Shown: piece by piece, positions 1-12,464 of the stretch
Layout: the number at the start of each line of letters is the position of its first letter
How positions within the stretch are numbered: the first letter of the stretch is position 1
Assembly (NCBI GenBank): GCA_000708835.1
Contig: DF237202.1
Span: 1 to 64,000 of the forward strand
Direction: 5' to 3'
From: Klebsormidium nitens
Taxonomy: Eukaryota; Streptophyta; Klebsormidiophyceae; Klebsormidiales; Klebsormidiaceae
Length of the DNA: 64,000 nt
Program-made: the position numbers and the translations under genes
Notes under the pieces: model-generated
Database searches by the model: none
Told to the model about the DNA's origin: nothing
Seen by the model: only the letters and a program-made list of their open reading frames with translations

Positions 1-902
1 CGTTACACACAGAGCAGTTAGAGTCGACGTCCACTTTGAAGGCAAGAACGTCACCCTGTAAAGCAAGTGGAAAGTTCAAAGGGTTTTGCTGTTGATCCTT
101 GCAGCGGTGCGTGTTGGCCTGGAGAGATCTGACCTTTCTGATGGTGACTTTCTTGTGCAACAAAGATATTCTTCAAGAATCTTGAGAAACATGGGTTGTT
201 TCGAGATTCATTCCGCTGGCTGTCTCCCAGATAATTTGACTCTTCTTAAGGCACTTGAACACCTCCGTGTGATCTAGCCCTTACTAAGACCCTCTCAGGC
301 ATCCTTGCAGCAGATCATCTGTCTGAAACATTGTACGTTTGCCCATACACCCCAGTTATGGCAAACCCAACACGAATCGACTACAACGGACAACAGAAAC
401 TGCCCTTCACATGTAGAGTGAATATTCAGGTAGATGCATATACAATTAGAGAAAGAAGCGACGAATGGTTAAGGTGCGCTGGTCAGTGTCGATCTGCAAT
501 CTTACCGCAGATAGGCCCCCTCCGTAGCGTGCGACATACACCCAAACTGCGTCAACTGCCGCGGGAGTCATCTGTTTGACGGGACAAACAGAACACTGCC
601 CATCAGTATTCTACTTTGCCTTGATTGATAAGTCTGAAGCTACTGGACTCAAAATCGGTGTGCCCCCATGATCTGGAGAGAAGTGGACCCTAATCTGCTC
701 TGTTTAATTATAGCTGTTTGTGAAATTCCTAGGGGGTCAGTGGTTTAGGACGCTTCCCTTCCTTCCAAGTTAGGAAGGCTCGCTGAGTCTTACAAGGAGA
801 ATTTGGGCACTTGCTTTGCTGAGTTTTGAGGAGACCTATGCATCGTAAGGTGGGGCCTGTTTGACAAAGAGAAGGTGAGATACCAGGGAGATACCAAAGC
901 GC

Positions 903-921
903 CTGCTTGCTTGCTTGCTTG
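903..921. repeat. TGCT tetranucleotide microsatellite
   Basis: Four to five consecutive copies of TGCT/GCTT are seen directly in otherwise unremarkable intergenic DNA. Confidence 0.8.
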
Positions 922-3903
922 CCGTTTAACGGTATGCCTGACAGAAGATATTGGCAGGACACCGAAACACAACAAGAGGAAACGGGGAGACAGTATCGCC
1001 TAATACTGGGGAGTTCTCCCAGTGCCCACTGTGCTGAAAAGCAAAGGTTCTTCAAATTACAGCCATGGTTTCCACATGCATAGGCTGAACCCCTTGTTAT
1101 TCACCTCGGGCTGAATGCCCCATACTATGATTAGCACAGGTAGATACACACTGGGTGGAAGTCTGCTTACGTAACATGAGTGTCAAACTCTAAGGGTTAA
1201 GCTCGTCACTTGTTAAGCTTGCACTGCATGTTTGGAGCCAGTGGCACGCATTTCACTGATTCTCATGCCTCTGTTGAACAGTTGAGTGCAGTCCTTAAAT
1301 TCAGGCCAGGTCCTCTAACCCATTTGCTGGCGCTTTTAACGGCAGACTAGCACGCAAGAAGATAAGAATCTCACCTTGGTTGGGAGTATAAATTTGAGTG
1401 GGCTGGTCGCAAAAACCCTAGACGCCACAGTCCTCCCGCCCAACTGGTTGAATGCGAGCAGACCCATTGGCTGCTCAGGCAACAGTTGGGGCTCCTCCAT
1501 TCTAGTTCTCCCGCTGTGCACTGTGAAGGAATTCACACAATGTTTCAGCAACGAGGCTGAGGAGGAGGATAACTTGCATACCTGGGTCAGCGTAGAAAAT
1601 GGAAGAGCAGTAAAGGAAAGAAGAAGAGGGATGAAAACCCACTCTATGAATATCCTGAAGACAAAATCTTTGGCCGGGCAGCCAAATCAAGCCAAGCCTC
1701 TGGTTGACAACACTCCACTGACTGGAGGAATGAAAATCAGAAGGCTCAGAACTAGAAGGGTTCCTTGCAAAAGGTGGTTCAATCCGATGAAGCGGATGCA
1801 ACCAGTGTGGCTAGTGCGGATTCTCTGTTTCAGGAAGGGATAGATTGAGTCCGGTTACGCACAGGGGTTTGGCTAAGACTCTGGAACCTTGTCCTAATGG
1901 GCAACCGTTTTGTCAAGGAGAGGTGTGAGAACGAGCACAGTTGATTGACCCAGCTCCTAGGGGAAGCTTAGATTCACAGGCAACCAGATTGGCTGCATTT
2001 CCAAGTAACAGCAAGGTTAGTCAGCTTTTCAACGAGGCTCTTGAACCTGCTCACTGCCGTTACGTAGACCACCCTTGTCTGGGGCATTGAATTTGGATGA
2101 AATAGTGTCCCAGCATAAATTTTAGTGAAAATGGAGGCTTCAGAAAGGGCTCCAAAACTCACCAAAAAACCGTGACTGACCAGCTGCAAGCTTATCCTTG
2201 CTTCCGCAGGTTTGCAGATTCCAGGGGGGATAAGAACCACGTAATCAGGCTGCTGCAAAAAGGTGGATTATTGAGTAAAGGCCCAACGGTATGATAATAA
2301 TACTATGCTGATCACGAAACTCAGCGCCTGTGACACTTAGCTGGTATGAGAAAGCTTTGCTCTATCCTGCTCTGGTGGAGTTTTGAATTGCAGTGCGCTC
2401 TTTTCTGGCTTTTGGGTGGTAAGAATAATTGAGCTTTGATCGTTCTACTTCAGAGCAAAAGAGTTTACACAAGCTGTAGCAGCAGCAAAAGCCATGTAGC
2501 TACAGAACAGCTAGTTGACGAGCAACCAGGATTGTCTCCTGACCTCACTAATCGAGGCATACCATGTAGTAAGGCCTGCATCTAAGCTCTCGTGATGAGA
2601 TATTGGGGAAGATGAATTAGCTAGTCGCTTCCTTTCTCAAAAATAGCTCTGGATTCATTCCAAATAATCTATCTTTGCTTGCAAGTGGATTGAGGCCCCT
2701 AAATTAGCAGCAAGAACTCATCCAGGGCGAAGGGGAAAGCTATCCAAGTAAGCTTACCCATTAATTGAGGTGGAACCAGCATATCGATCGCGAGCTAGTA
2801 GTAAATGCACGGAGATGGATTGAAGGGGATGAGTCACCAGCTAGGAAAATGATGAAGGCACATACCGTTTGCGGTCATTCCGGCGGTGGTCAGCTGAAAG
2901 CTGCGTGAGCTGCTGGCCGCCGACTCAGGCGCCGATCCTTCTCTTTGTGTTTGGGGCGCCACATACAGTCGTGGATAGTCAAACCCGTCGTGTTGACCAA
3001 AATAAACTAGGTATTACGATGCAAAGTGAGCTGGGACTGAAACGAGCTAGCTCTCTAGCTGGGTCGATCGTTGCTTTCCAAGGGGTTTCCAAGGTCAGCT
3101 GCAAAACGGTAATTTAAATTGTCGAAGAGCAAACCCCCGCAGCGCATTCGAGGTTACAGTACAAGACCCTCAAGAGTCGATTGAAGTCATGCTAATTTCT
3201 GTCCATGTACTGCAGGGCTCCTCTTGAAGTTTGAAAGCATCAAAAGTGGGCGGGTTTCAAGATTCCGTGACTAGGTACCGGACGTACTGGTACAGTGATA
3301 ATGACTGGATTATTAGCCACATCGGCGACAGCTAGGCTCGCACGTACATGCTCAGAAAAAGGATAACGGTAGTTCCTCCGGACTCCACCAGTTCGGGAGT
3401 TGTTACCTGCCAGTAGGTACCGTATGACCGTATTCTACGTACCTATGCTCATTTTGTTATTGAGAAGTGCAGACTGCACACTGCAAACAGTTTGCTCCCA
3501 AAGCACCTACGGGTACGTATGAGCACTGAGCAGAACATGTACAGCATTGGCTGAAACAGACTCTTGGTGCAATGGTGCTGGGTACCAATGTACCAGGTAC
3601 GGTACACAATGCTAGTAGGTAGTGCATGCGACTGGTGGCAAGTAACTGCCGCTTATGTACTGGCACCTCATAATGATTGACATTGCAGAAAAGGGTATCT
3701 CGAGCTCGAACGAATTAATTCAAGCCTGTACGCATCCTCCTACACATAAACAGACCGTGCAATTGCCGTACCGTAAATGCCGTACCGTAGTTTGTTGCTG
3801 GTTTGTTACAAACTTGTCGGGACTCGGAAGTTGGAACCTTTACTAGGTCCTAGGCTTTAGGCTTCGAAGTTTAGGTCAGTCACGGTGCTGCTGATAGCAC
3901 CAC

Positions 3904-3919
3904 CGCGCGCGCGCGCGTT
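3904..3919. repeat. CG dinucleotide run
   Basis: About eight consecutive CG dinucleotides lie in a locally moderate-GC intergenic segment. Alternating purine-pyrimidine runs of this type can adopt Z-DNA; that is general knowledge, not something shown here. Confidence 0.8.
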
Positions 3920-5314
3920 GACTCTCGGAATAGGACCTAGGTAGGTACCATTACAACGTATATACCAGGCTACCTCCGTGAGGCGCATATAGCCTCATAG
4001 GTATCTAGATAAGAATTCCGACGTCCGGATGGCAAATTGGGGAATATTTCTGAAGTCTCCGGGTGCAGCCAGCTAGAAATGGAACGGGTGCTTACCTGCC
4101 AGAACGTTTTCAAAGTCTCCATTGGGCCAATTAAATGGCAGGCTTCAACTTTAAGTTAGCCAAATCATTGCTTGCATGATCGATGCTGATATGCTGCTTC
4201 GAGCCGGAACGTCGGTTCAGACTCGTCTCAGATTAAACTGCATATTAAGCTAGTGACATGTCAGGCATTTGATGGCCTGCAATTGTTAAGGTAACTTTCA
4301 TAAATGACAAGTACGTACCTTCAAGAAGTTCTGAGAAACCTGCGGGGAACAGCTGCAGGGTGCAGATGATGCTCAGTTATCTGCAAAAGTCTGACTCCCA
4401 GATCATATCTGCCGATGCCGTTGAATGCGGCCTAAAGTGATAAAGTTTTCGAGTGTAGAAATCAACACTAGTGACTCCCATCTTGCACGTAGGGCCGCCG
4501 TGCGGGCGGCCGCTGATTTCGGTGGTCAATCAGTATGCCACCAGTAGCTAGCTAGTCGCGCGGCGGGCCCGAGGCTCTTCTTGAAGTCGTCAATGCAGCG
4601 AGTCCCGCGCCCGGTATGGGCAGGGCGGGTATACCGTATAGGACTTCATTCATGTTACGTGAGTCACAACACCGGGCCGCGCCACGTGCAGCCAGTGCCG
4701 GTGATTCATTCTATATATAGGTTGCGTGTTCCCAGCTTCGTAGGACTTTTCCCAGCTTTAGTAGAACCTTTCTTAGGATTGGTTGACATGTTGCAGCTCA
4801 ACATCAATTGGTGCGCTTCTGGAGTCACAAAAGCTGGGCTTGTGCAAATATGCAGTGACTCGAGCAACCTGGCAATTGGTAGAAGCAGCCATTTGTCCGA
4901 GATGCTACAATCGTGGGTTCGAACTTCCAGTGTACGTCCCTTCATGCAGCCCAGTATGTTTGTCTTCTCAGCCCCCTCAAAACGAGATCCAAGCAACTCT
5001 TCAAAGAATCGACAGCAGACATCAAGCGGTGGCGACTATCATGAGTGACAAATCTCGTGTAGCTTCTTTTCTTCAGCTAGCAAACCTGACACCAGTCTCT
5101 CGCTCGCAGCCTGTCGCGGTGATCCCGTTTTCCCTCGCAACAAAGCTCGCGAGCTTGTGCCTGTGATCATGTCGATCCCACACGAACCCGTTCTGATACT
5201 CGTATGATTGTCTTATGCTTGCTATCAATCGCTTCGACCCGGACACTCACCCGACTCCTATCAATCGTACAACTGATGACGCGAGGCGTCAGCAGATCAG
5301 ACGGCGGGTTCCCT

Positions 5315-5560
5315 CTTTATGTTTTTGAAAACGGAGGGCTTCTCACTCACACGAAATGTAAGGCGGTATTCCTGGCAGCCAATCAGACTGTGTCTTTATT
5401 TTGGCAGTAATCTCCTCTCCTCTTTCAAAATTGGAAGGCTTTTTGGCTCCTACCCGGTGTAGTCTGCGTTTTGTAATCTCCGTACCCAAAACTGGAGGGC
5501 TCGGAGACTACCACCCGCTCACAAGACCCGTGAAACGCCGCAACTCTAGTTACAATGAAG
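5315..5560. repeat. Decayed copies of the bestrophin 3' coding end
   Basis: The last coding stretch (5585-5650 plus strand: GCTGGAGGGCTCGG, then CCCGCTCGCAGAATCC) recurs just downstream of the stop. One copy starts at 5490 (ACTGGAGGGCTCGG then CCCGCTCACAAGACCC), with weaker echoes near 5431 and 5330. The copies are diverged and no longer coding. Confidence 0.65.
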
Positions 5561-5565
5561 TTGGA

Positions 5566-8500
5566 TTACTTTGCGGGTTTGAACTCAAAGCTGGAGGGCT
5601 CGGCAGCTACGACCCGCTCGCAGAATCCGTGGAACGCCGCGACTTTGTCCAGAATGGGGATGTCCGTTTCGTCCGCGCCGAAAGGGTCCGCGAGCGCGTT
5701 GGACAGCTCGCGCAGTCCGAGGGTAACTAGAGCGGTGAGGGCGAAGGGAACGAGGCTGTAGAAGTAGGACAGGGAGATCTGCGAGCAGAAGAAGAACGCG
5801 TCGTTAGTTTGGCGCGTCGTCAACCGCGCTTCGCAGTTTGAAAGGTTCTAGCTTGGATCTTCGAGAAGGGAGGTTGACGGAAATTTCACTGAAAGAAAAG
5901 CAAAGGGACGGAGATTGTGATTAAGCAAGCTGTGCAGGACGGACGAACAGAAAGGAATGGACCCGCAAAAGACAGGAGGAACGACGAGACGCGACGAAAG
6001 GAAAGCAATCGAAGCAAATAGGACAGGCAAAAAGGACGGGAACAAACGGAGTGGATTGTGAGAGACCAGATGAAAATGACCGGAAAGAACGGAGCAGAAC
6101 GGACGGGAGCGGACGCAAGAAACAGTGGCATGACGGACGGAACCAAACGGAAACCTCAAAGGGGGCAAAACAAACGGCTAGAAGAAGAAACAAAGAAACG
6201 GCGGAAAATGTTTCACAAGGCGGATGAATCTTACGTAGGTATAGCAGAGCAGCGCCAGGTAACCGATGGCCATGACGTTGAGAAGTTGGTAGAAGGCGAA
6301 AGGCACCTGCGAGAATTACGGATGGCTGTCTTCCGAGCGTTCAAAAGATGCTATTGAATCTTGCGGTCATCATGCGCAAATATGAGAGCGGGCAAACCGC
6401 TTCGACTCGCTCCGCTCTTTCTCCTGCTATCGAGCTTCTCAGCTTCGTTCGAACCACACGTGACCAGAAACCCTCCGATGGTTCAGTACGTGCTGCTATT
6501 CGATTGCACTCAAATTTTGCAACCTATTCTACATTGAGCGAACTTTCAAGAGCTTTTGGTAAAGGAGAAACCTGTCTGCAGAAAAACCTATCCAGAAAAG
6601 CTTCGAGCCGACTCTTTATGGCTCGACCCAACGGGCACACTGAGGCGTGAGTCGTGACTGTGGGGTTCAGGCGCCGCGTCCTCGGTTTAACCAAGACCCA
6701 AAGCACAGCGCCAGGTTGTCGAATATGGGGTTGAGACCGTGCATACGGAGCCCTGGCTCGCGCCAGGCCCAAAACCTGATGCCCGAATAGACTTTAAAGC
6801 CTCAATCCCGGCCTATGAAAATTTTGAAATTTAGAAGCAGCCTACTTACCGGCATCGCGGCGAGATTGTAGATGAGGTCAAAGTTGTTCATCATGGAGCC
6901 CTTGAACTGCGCCAGGTAGTCGTGGGAACGCTCCGAGATATGGCCTCTTGCAAACTCCCGGAATAACAAATCTTCGATCAAAAGCTCGATCTGCGCACGA
7001 GGGACAGAACGACTATGGTCACTCTTCTTTCTGGTCACAGAGATTCCTTCCTTTTTTTCAATTCTTGTGTGTGGATTTCCCCGATCGGAAGTGGAGGGAA
7101 GTGTTGCGTGACGAGATCAATTGCTAGACCCTCTGAAAAGGGCTCCGAGAGGTGGCTCTCAATCTGTCCACAGCAAACGCCTTCACCCAAGATTAGACGT
7201 GCAAAGCGAGAATACCACGACGCTTCAACTTTCCTTTTCTGTTTTCCTTCTCGATAACCAGAGTCAATGCTGATGCGCGCGCTAAGGAAGCCGGAGGTGC
7301 AGAGCTCCGTGATGTGGGCTCCTGGCATTTAAGACTTTAACTTCGACGTTTCGAGAAGCGCTAAAAAGCGGGCATTTAGGACGATCCCCTCACCTCCGGC
7401 GGATACAACACAAGACGTGGGCTCCGATTGGTGACCCTCGATTGCGTCCGCAAAAACCGTCTTCGAAGCAAGAATCGACCAACATTTCGAAACGGACTTC
7501 GAGATTGACTGCTATTCCGTTTCCTTCTTTCTTCCCTGATAATCATAATCGAAGCTGCTGAGCTTTGAAAGCCGTGAGTGCAGAACCGTTCCGAGATGTG
7601 GGCTCTTGACATCTCACTTATGACTCAAGATTAGCTTGCCTATACATCATTCCGGCTCGTTTCTCTATCATCCCAGGAGGAACTTTGTGAAAGAAGCGTC
7701 CCATTCGTCGAGATCCTGAAGAAGCAGTTCCTTTCGAAATTACGTGCTCAAGAGCGAGCAAAATGGCACCTACCTCAAGATACAAGACGGCGCTGTGGGG
7801 AAGCGCCAGCAGCTTGCCCTCCTCTTCCGGCAGCAATAAGCCCATCTTGCTGACGTGGCCAAACGCCCACTCGTGCAAGTTATTCGCCTTGTAATGCGGA
7901 AGCCACGTGAAGCCCAAGTAGAGCTGCGCCATGAGATACTTTTGGAGGCGCGTTCGGACCGCGGCCGCGTCGGGGAAAGCGCCGTCCGGAAAATGCGTAC
8001 GGATGCCCATCGCAAAGGCCGAGCTCGAGGAGAGGATCTCGCAGCACGCGGTGTATTGCTGGAAGAACCTGTAAGGGGTGTTGGTAAGAGTTAGGATTTC
8101 GCTTTGGAAACGGGTCAATCTTTCCTGATAGGATTCTTTTGAAAGTCCAAAAGTACGTTCGAACAGTCATGGCGAAGGCCGACCTTAACACGGATTTCGC
8201 AGCGGGCGGTGTATATACTGCTGGAAGAACCTACAACGGGGTCTTAGAAGGGTTGGGTTTAGCATTTTGAGACGGTCAAAATCGTTTGAAAATTCGACTG
8301 TGCTTGGCCGTTCGAAATGCGTTCAGACACTCATGGCGAAGCTTCGGATTCGGCAGACAGGATCGCCCAGCACGCGTTGGATTGCTGGAAGAATATACGA
8401 AGGCTTTCCCAAATACATTCAGCTTTGGGATCCGAATCGGGGTAATCGGACCAGGGGGACCAAACCCCACTCAGAGTGCCGGAACGATGTTCCGCGCCGT

Positions 8501-10448
8501 CCGATGAGCTTTTTCTTGGAATGAACGCTCCAGATTGCATCAAAAGGTGTCCCGAGCTCAGCGTGGACCCCGGTTAGCTTGTAATTGGGTCTAGTCGTTG
8601 TTTATTAAGTAGTTAGAGCAGTTATGCCTGATTAACTCTCCTTAAACAATCCAGAATAGCTCCTAAACCCCTTGTTGCCCCAACCCAAAATTCAAGAGTT
8701 ACAAACAAGACCCTTCGGAGGTTTGATTCCACCAATCTTCGGGTTGGGGCAATTAGAGGTATGGCTGCTGGCACATGGTTCAGGATGCAAACCCATTTAC
8801 CTGGGGCCTTTGGTCCCCCTGAATCAGACCGCTTTCTTCGGTGAGTCCTTAAGTTCGTCTGGAGCCCTTATTCGGCGAGGGCCGAGCTGGCTAAGGCGCA
8901 CGGCATGCGGTCTACTGTGGAAGCCTCGTTGGAGACGCGCGTCCAGCCCCTTTAAGATATTAGGGTTCTGAATCTCAGAAGTGAGGGTCTTTCGATGTCC
9001 TCAAAAGACCTTTGAAAGCTTCCAAAGAAACATGTGAAGCTCGCGGGCTCATGTCGCCACTCTAGCAGCTTGCAGCACAGATTCAGTGCACTGCTGATTG
9101 ACAAGACATTTCAAACCAACGAAGATTTTGAAGTGGAATCCAGACAAGTCGTACTAGAACTCACCTGTTGTAGCTTTGGGTGGTCTGGAAGACGAGGCAG
9201 AACGACACCAAGGACCCCAAGTACCCCGCATAAGTCGACGACCTTATAAACGGCCACGGGTAACCGTCCGCCGTTGCGGTGTCAACCTTGCTGTGCTGGT
9301 TGGAGACCTTATAGTAGAACACCAGCAGAAGCAGGTGAGCGGCTATGAGCCCCCAAAACGATACGCTTTGGAAGACCATTTTGATGGAGCTGGCTCCCAG
9401 ATGGAAAAGGAGACGGATGGGGTGCTCTGCCTCGTAGATGAACGTGGCCCGGGGAATCGGCAGTAAAGGTGCTCGACGCTTTCAGAATGTTTAGATTCAA
9501 GGACTCCCTTTAGGGTTAGGTATTCTGTCTTGACGCCAAAGGAAGAAGGATGAGTGACGTTTTCTGAATGCTGAAAGACATGTCAGGTGACAAAGCTTTG
9601 CAGAGGAGCTTTTGACATTTGGGTACTCTCTGCCAGTGGTCAAGCTAACCCTATTTGCCTACTTACCGTATTTGCCTACTTACCGGGAAGCTTCTATTTG
9701 ACTGACAGACTAAGATACGACAGAGACAGTCAATCAGCTGACTGAGTTGCCATCTATTGAAGTTCCACAAATTAAGGCCTTAGGTTCCGAGTTGTGAGGC
9801 TGGCTAGCTATCTGAACACCTTCACGCGGTGAAAAGTGGTCTATAAGCAGGAAGGGTGGGAAGTCCACCAGTTCATTGGATCGTTTCTCCTCCTGCTCTG
9901 GGCCTTCGAAAGCTGCACATGACACTTGAGCGGCAGGCCGGCCAAAGGCTCCAGTCAACTGTCCAGCGCTTGCCGCACTATGCAACATTATCAAAGGGCT
10001 ATAAACCTGCCTCAGTGGACCAATTAATTGGTATCAACTCAAAGGAAATACTGGTTCTGAAGCCTCCGGAGTCCTGTAAAAGCATTGCCGTCAGAACAAA
10101 GAGCTCTTCTTTCATGGTTTTACTCGAAAATGCAGACTTAGAGGGCTGCTTGTCAACTTGGGAGAAATAGTGAAGCTTACACAAGGACTGACGAGCTAGC
10201 TAGGGCAGCTCAAAAGGGTGAGTGCTTGAAGGACTTGAGACACTGGAAGGGACCGAGACTTGGAACATGATTGTTTCAACTCACGAGATTTGCTTGCTTG
10301 AGAGGAATGAGCGCCGCCTCATAAGGACTTGGCTCCTGGAAACCGCTCAACTCCTTTCCTTGTGGCTTGCCAAAAAGGGTCGCCCCCGCCAGTCTGACGT
10401 CATCATCCCCCAACCCTGGCGTCACCGCGCCCTTTGTGGGAAGCGCAG
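5566..10448 (-). CDS. Bestrophin-like anion channel (5' end uncertain)
   Basis: Predicted membrane anion (chloride/bicarbonate) channel of the bestrophin/UPF0187 family. Minus-strand coding exons are about 9462-9165 (start uncertain), 8068-7774, 6990-6850, 6306-6235 and 5778-5566; all four junctions are GT-AG with matching codon phase. The first of these carries hydrophobic segments, then FCLVFQTTQSYNR, matching the family's conserved segment ending in TNQSYNRW. The next contains GFTWLPHYKANNLHEW. The last holds two hydrophobic stretches, then LRELSNALADPFGADETDIP, the conserved bestrophin acidic/PFG signature, and a short tail to the stop. A possible upstream exon at 10448-10285 (CTAG acceptor, GTGAGT donor, low-complexity residues including KGAVTPGLGDDD) may encode the N-terminus or transit region. 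No in-frame start codon was settled. Green-algal bestrophins can act in thylakoid bicarbonate transport, but location is not decided here. Several introns carry decayed copies of exon edges. Confidence 0.8.
5880..6200. repeat. Strand-biased purine tract with GGACGG/ACGGA words in a bestrophin intron
   Basis: About 300 bases of the intron between the 6306-6235 and 5778-5566 exons are almost all purine plus C on the plus strand (pyrimidine-rich in the transcript). They consist of short recurrent words such as GGAC, ACGGA and AAAG. This explains several overlapping apparent open frames here that are not genes. Confidence 0.6.
7300..7612. repeat. Weak decayed copies of bestrophin exon 6990-6850 in its upstream intron
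   Basis: The exon segment around 6930-6955 (CTCCGAGATATGGCCTCTTGC) is echoed near 7306 (CTCCGTGATGTGGGCTCCTGG) and near 7588 (TTCCGAGATGTGGGCTCTTG). Translations around them read ERS-like, TEL-like and ERF-like variants of the same peptide. Similarity extends only about 20-30 bases, so this is the weakest case of the pattern in this window. Confidence 0.45.
8168..8430. repeat. Two decayed copies of a bestrophin exon start and acceptor
   Basis: The acceptor edge of exon 8068-7774 (around GCTGGAAGAACCTGTAA at 8058-8074) recurs at about 8219 and 8383, spacing 161 and 164 bases. Each copy is flanked by shared sequence such as CATGGCGAAG. The copies lie inside the upstream intron and contain frame-breaking changes. 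Confidence 0.75.
8675..8752. repeat. 12-bp perfect inverted repeat
   Basis: TTGCCCCAACCC at 8675-8686 is matched by its reverse complement GGGTTGGGGCAA at 8741-8752, with a 54-base loop, inside the bestrophin intron. It may be a hairpin or the remnant of a small foldback element. Confidence 0.6.
9653..9686. repeat. 17-bp direct tandem duplication
   Basis: TATTTGCCTACTTACCG occurs twice in direct succession. It lies 5' of the first firmly placed bestrophin exon and has no evident coding role. Confidence 0.7.
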
Positions 10449-12440
10449 CTAGGTGGTACATATCAATGGCGCTTTGATGGGGTCTCTCAACTTCAGACAC
10501 GGCTTCTCCGTGGTGTGCTTTTGCGTCCATTCTTGGAATTTTGAAACAAGTTGCTGCTTCTAGTGGCAGCTGCTCAATTCTTGTCACAATAACTGCACAC
10601 TTGGCGACCGCGTCGTTTGAAATCTTTCCTTCCTAGTCACAGCGCCTCCAGCTTAAGTTTGGAATGCTGCAGATGGTTAACTAAGCCACTAGCTATGCAA
10701 CGTAAGAGGGGTCTCTCTTCCTCCAAGGAATGCCAACTTTGAGCTGCAGCTAGCTTGCACTTGGCAAAAACCAGCTTAATTGCTCCTCTGCTGTGAAAAA
10801 GAAACTCGATGTCGAAGGCAGAGCTAGAGAATTCAGAATATATGGGAACGAAAAAACTGAATCAGCTGATGATTACAACTCTCCTTCAGTTTCACGCAAA
10901 TCTTAATAGCTTACCTGAGTACCAGTACGCTATCCCAATATTGGGCGCCTTAAAATCAGGCTGAGATTCGGCATTCCGACGATGATGCTCTTCAAGCAGT
11001 TTTGGACGTTGAGATTCAAATGATTCCCAGCCGGGCCTGGCAAATTGCAAGCTGCAACCACAATACCGTATCCCTTGCAGTCAGGCCGCGTGGAACCTAA
11101 ACCTTGAAATGACGAATTCATATCATGCACTTGGTACTAGCTACCTTGGTACTCTTGCAGCTTCCCTGCAGCTCTAGTGTTTCCTTACCTACCGTACGAG
11201 GCGATTATCCGGTACCTGCTGTTGTGGTTGCAGCTGGAAGACTCATTAGAATTTGAGGCTGTGCCTCCTCGGCCTCCAGCCTCCAGGGTATCTGGAAACA
11301 TGAGCTGGCAAAGCATGTGAAAATAGCAATTAATTCAGCTCTCTGTGGCTCCAACCGCTACCCATAGAATGTGGATCCGTGCCAGATTAACTACTACCGG
11401 CCCCCGGGCCGGCTGCCAGCTATATCTGTGCTCCGCTCGTATAGCTGACTCGTATTACCTACTGCCGTTGAGTACCTACCTAGGTACTACGGTACGTGTA
11501 CTACCGTACCTCCAGCCTAGTCCAGCAGTGCATTGTCCTTTGTCCATTATCCACGTCGGACGAAGAAGGGAGGTAGTATCCGACGAAGATAGTAGGTACT
11601 GTAGCTAAGACCTAGTTAGTAGGTACCATGCCTACTTGGTACCTTGTGTACATTCAATCTTGCATGATTGGCCCGACTTCGCATACGTCACCAAATTTCT
11701 TCCACAGCTTAGAATTAATTTGCTGCCAGATCCCTGGGTCAAGTTTCAACGAACTGGGACTCGGAGGCTTCACAACCCATTGAAGGCTTCAATGCAATGG
11801 CAGTGCTGCTCAGACTTCCGTCCTCACTGCTCATGAGTGCTAGCGGTCGCCCTTCAGTAACGGCACCGCAGAGTGAAGAAGCGATGAAGAGTGGCGGCCC
11901 CGTTCCACGTACCGTGCCACACTGCCAATGTTGGTGAGAGCGGCCGGCCCCGCAGTAGTGTTGCAGCTTTACTAAGCCCGAAGTTATAGGCTATACTTCA
12001 GCTGGTTGGCTGCACCAAAGCAGATCGGGAGCGCTTCAAGCTTCAAAGGTAGCTGCTGAACTTTGAAGCCTTCAGCAGCTTTAGTGAAGGTACCAAAATT
12101 AAGTCAGCTCCATTCCTGCTGCACATAGTAAAGCACCACCCGTGTGGGGGCAGCCGGTCTTGCTCACTCTTACATACTTCCATTTTCGCATTTGTGCAAG
12201 TTGGCAACATCCTCTACTACTCGATCAGGACAATGCATGGGCAAGGTAGAGCAGTGAGCACCATCAGTGCCTAGGATGGTGATTTCTGTAACATTGGAAC
12301 TCAAAGAACCATTTCCGGAAGCTACTTAACAAGGAGCTGCTAAATCAAGACTAGGATGCTGGAAGCTGAGTAGCATTTTTGCCACCAGATTACTCGTGTG
12401 ATGGCATTCATCAATACGATCAGGCGCCAGCTCAAGTTCT
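10449..12440. other. Divergent intergenic region between bestrophin and DUR3
   Basis: This stretch separates the 5' ends of two divergently transcribed genes, so promoters of both should lie here. I could not place a convincing TATA box or start exon. From about 11160 to 11640 it is dense in GTAC palindromes (GGTACC, TACCGTAC, CCTAGGTAC). No recognisable protein-coding segment was found. Confidence 0.55.
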
Positions 12441-12464
12441 AGCTCTAGCTTTATTCCAACAACA

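Larger units (their letters stand above)
1..5300. other. Intergenic region, no gene recognised
   Basis: Only short, mutually overlapping open frames without recognisable domains are present, and none could be extended through plausible splice sites into a family match. Visible structures are a TGCT/GCTT microsatellite near 903-921, a CG dinucleotide run near 3904-3919, and a stretch from about 3260 to 3960 unusually rich in GTAC-centred words such as GGTACC, TACCGTA and TAGGTACC. A possible distal exon of a gene outside the window cannot be excluded. Confidence 0.6.

Noticed and set aside
4860-4945. tRNA-like GGGTTCGAAC T-loop word
   Set aside because: No acceptor-stem pairing or D-arm could be laid out around it.
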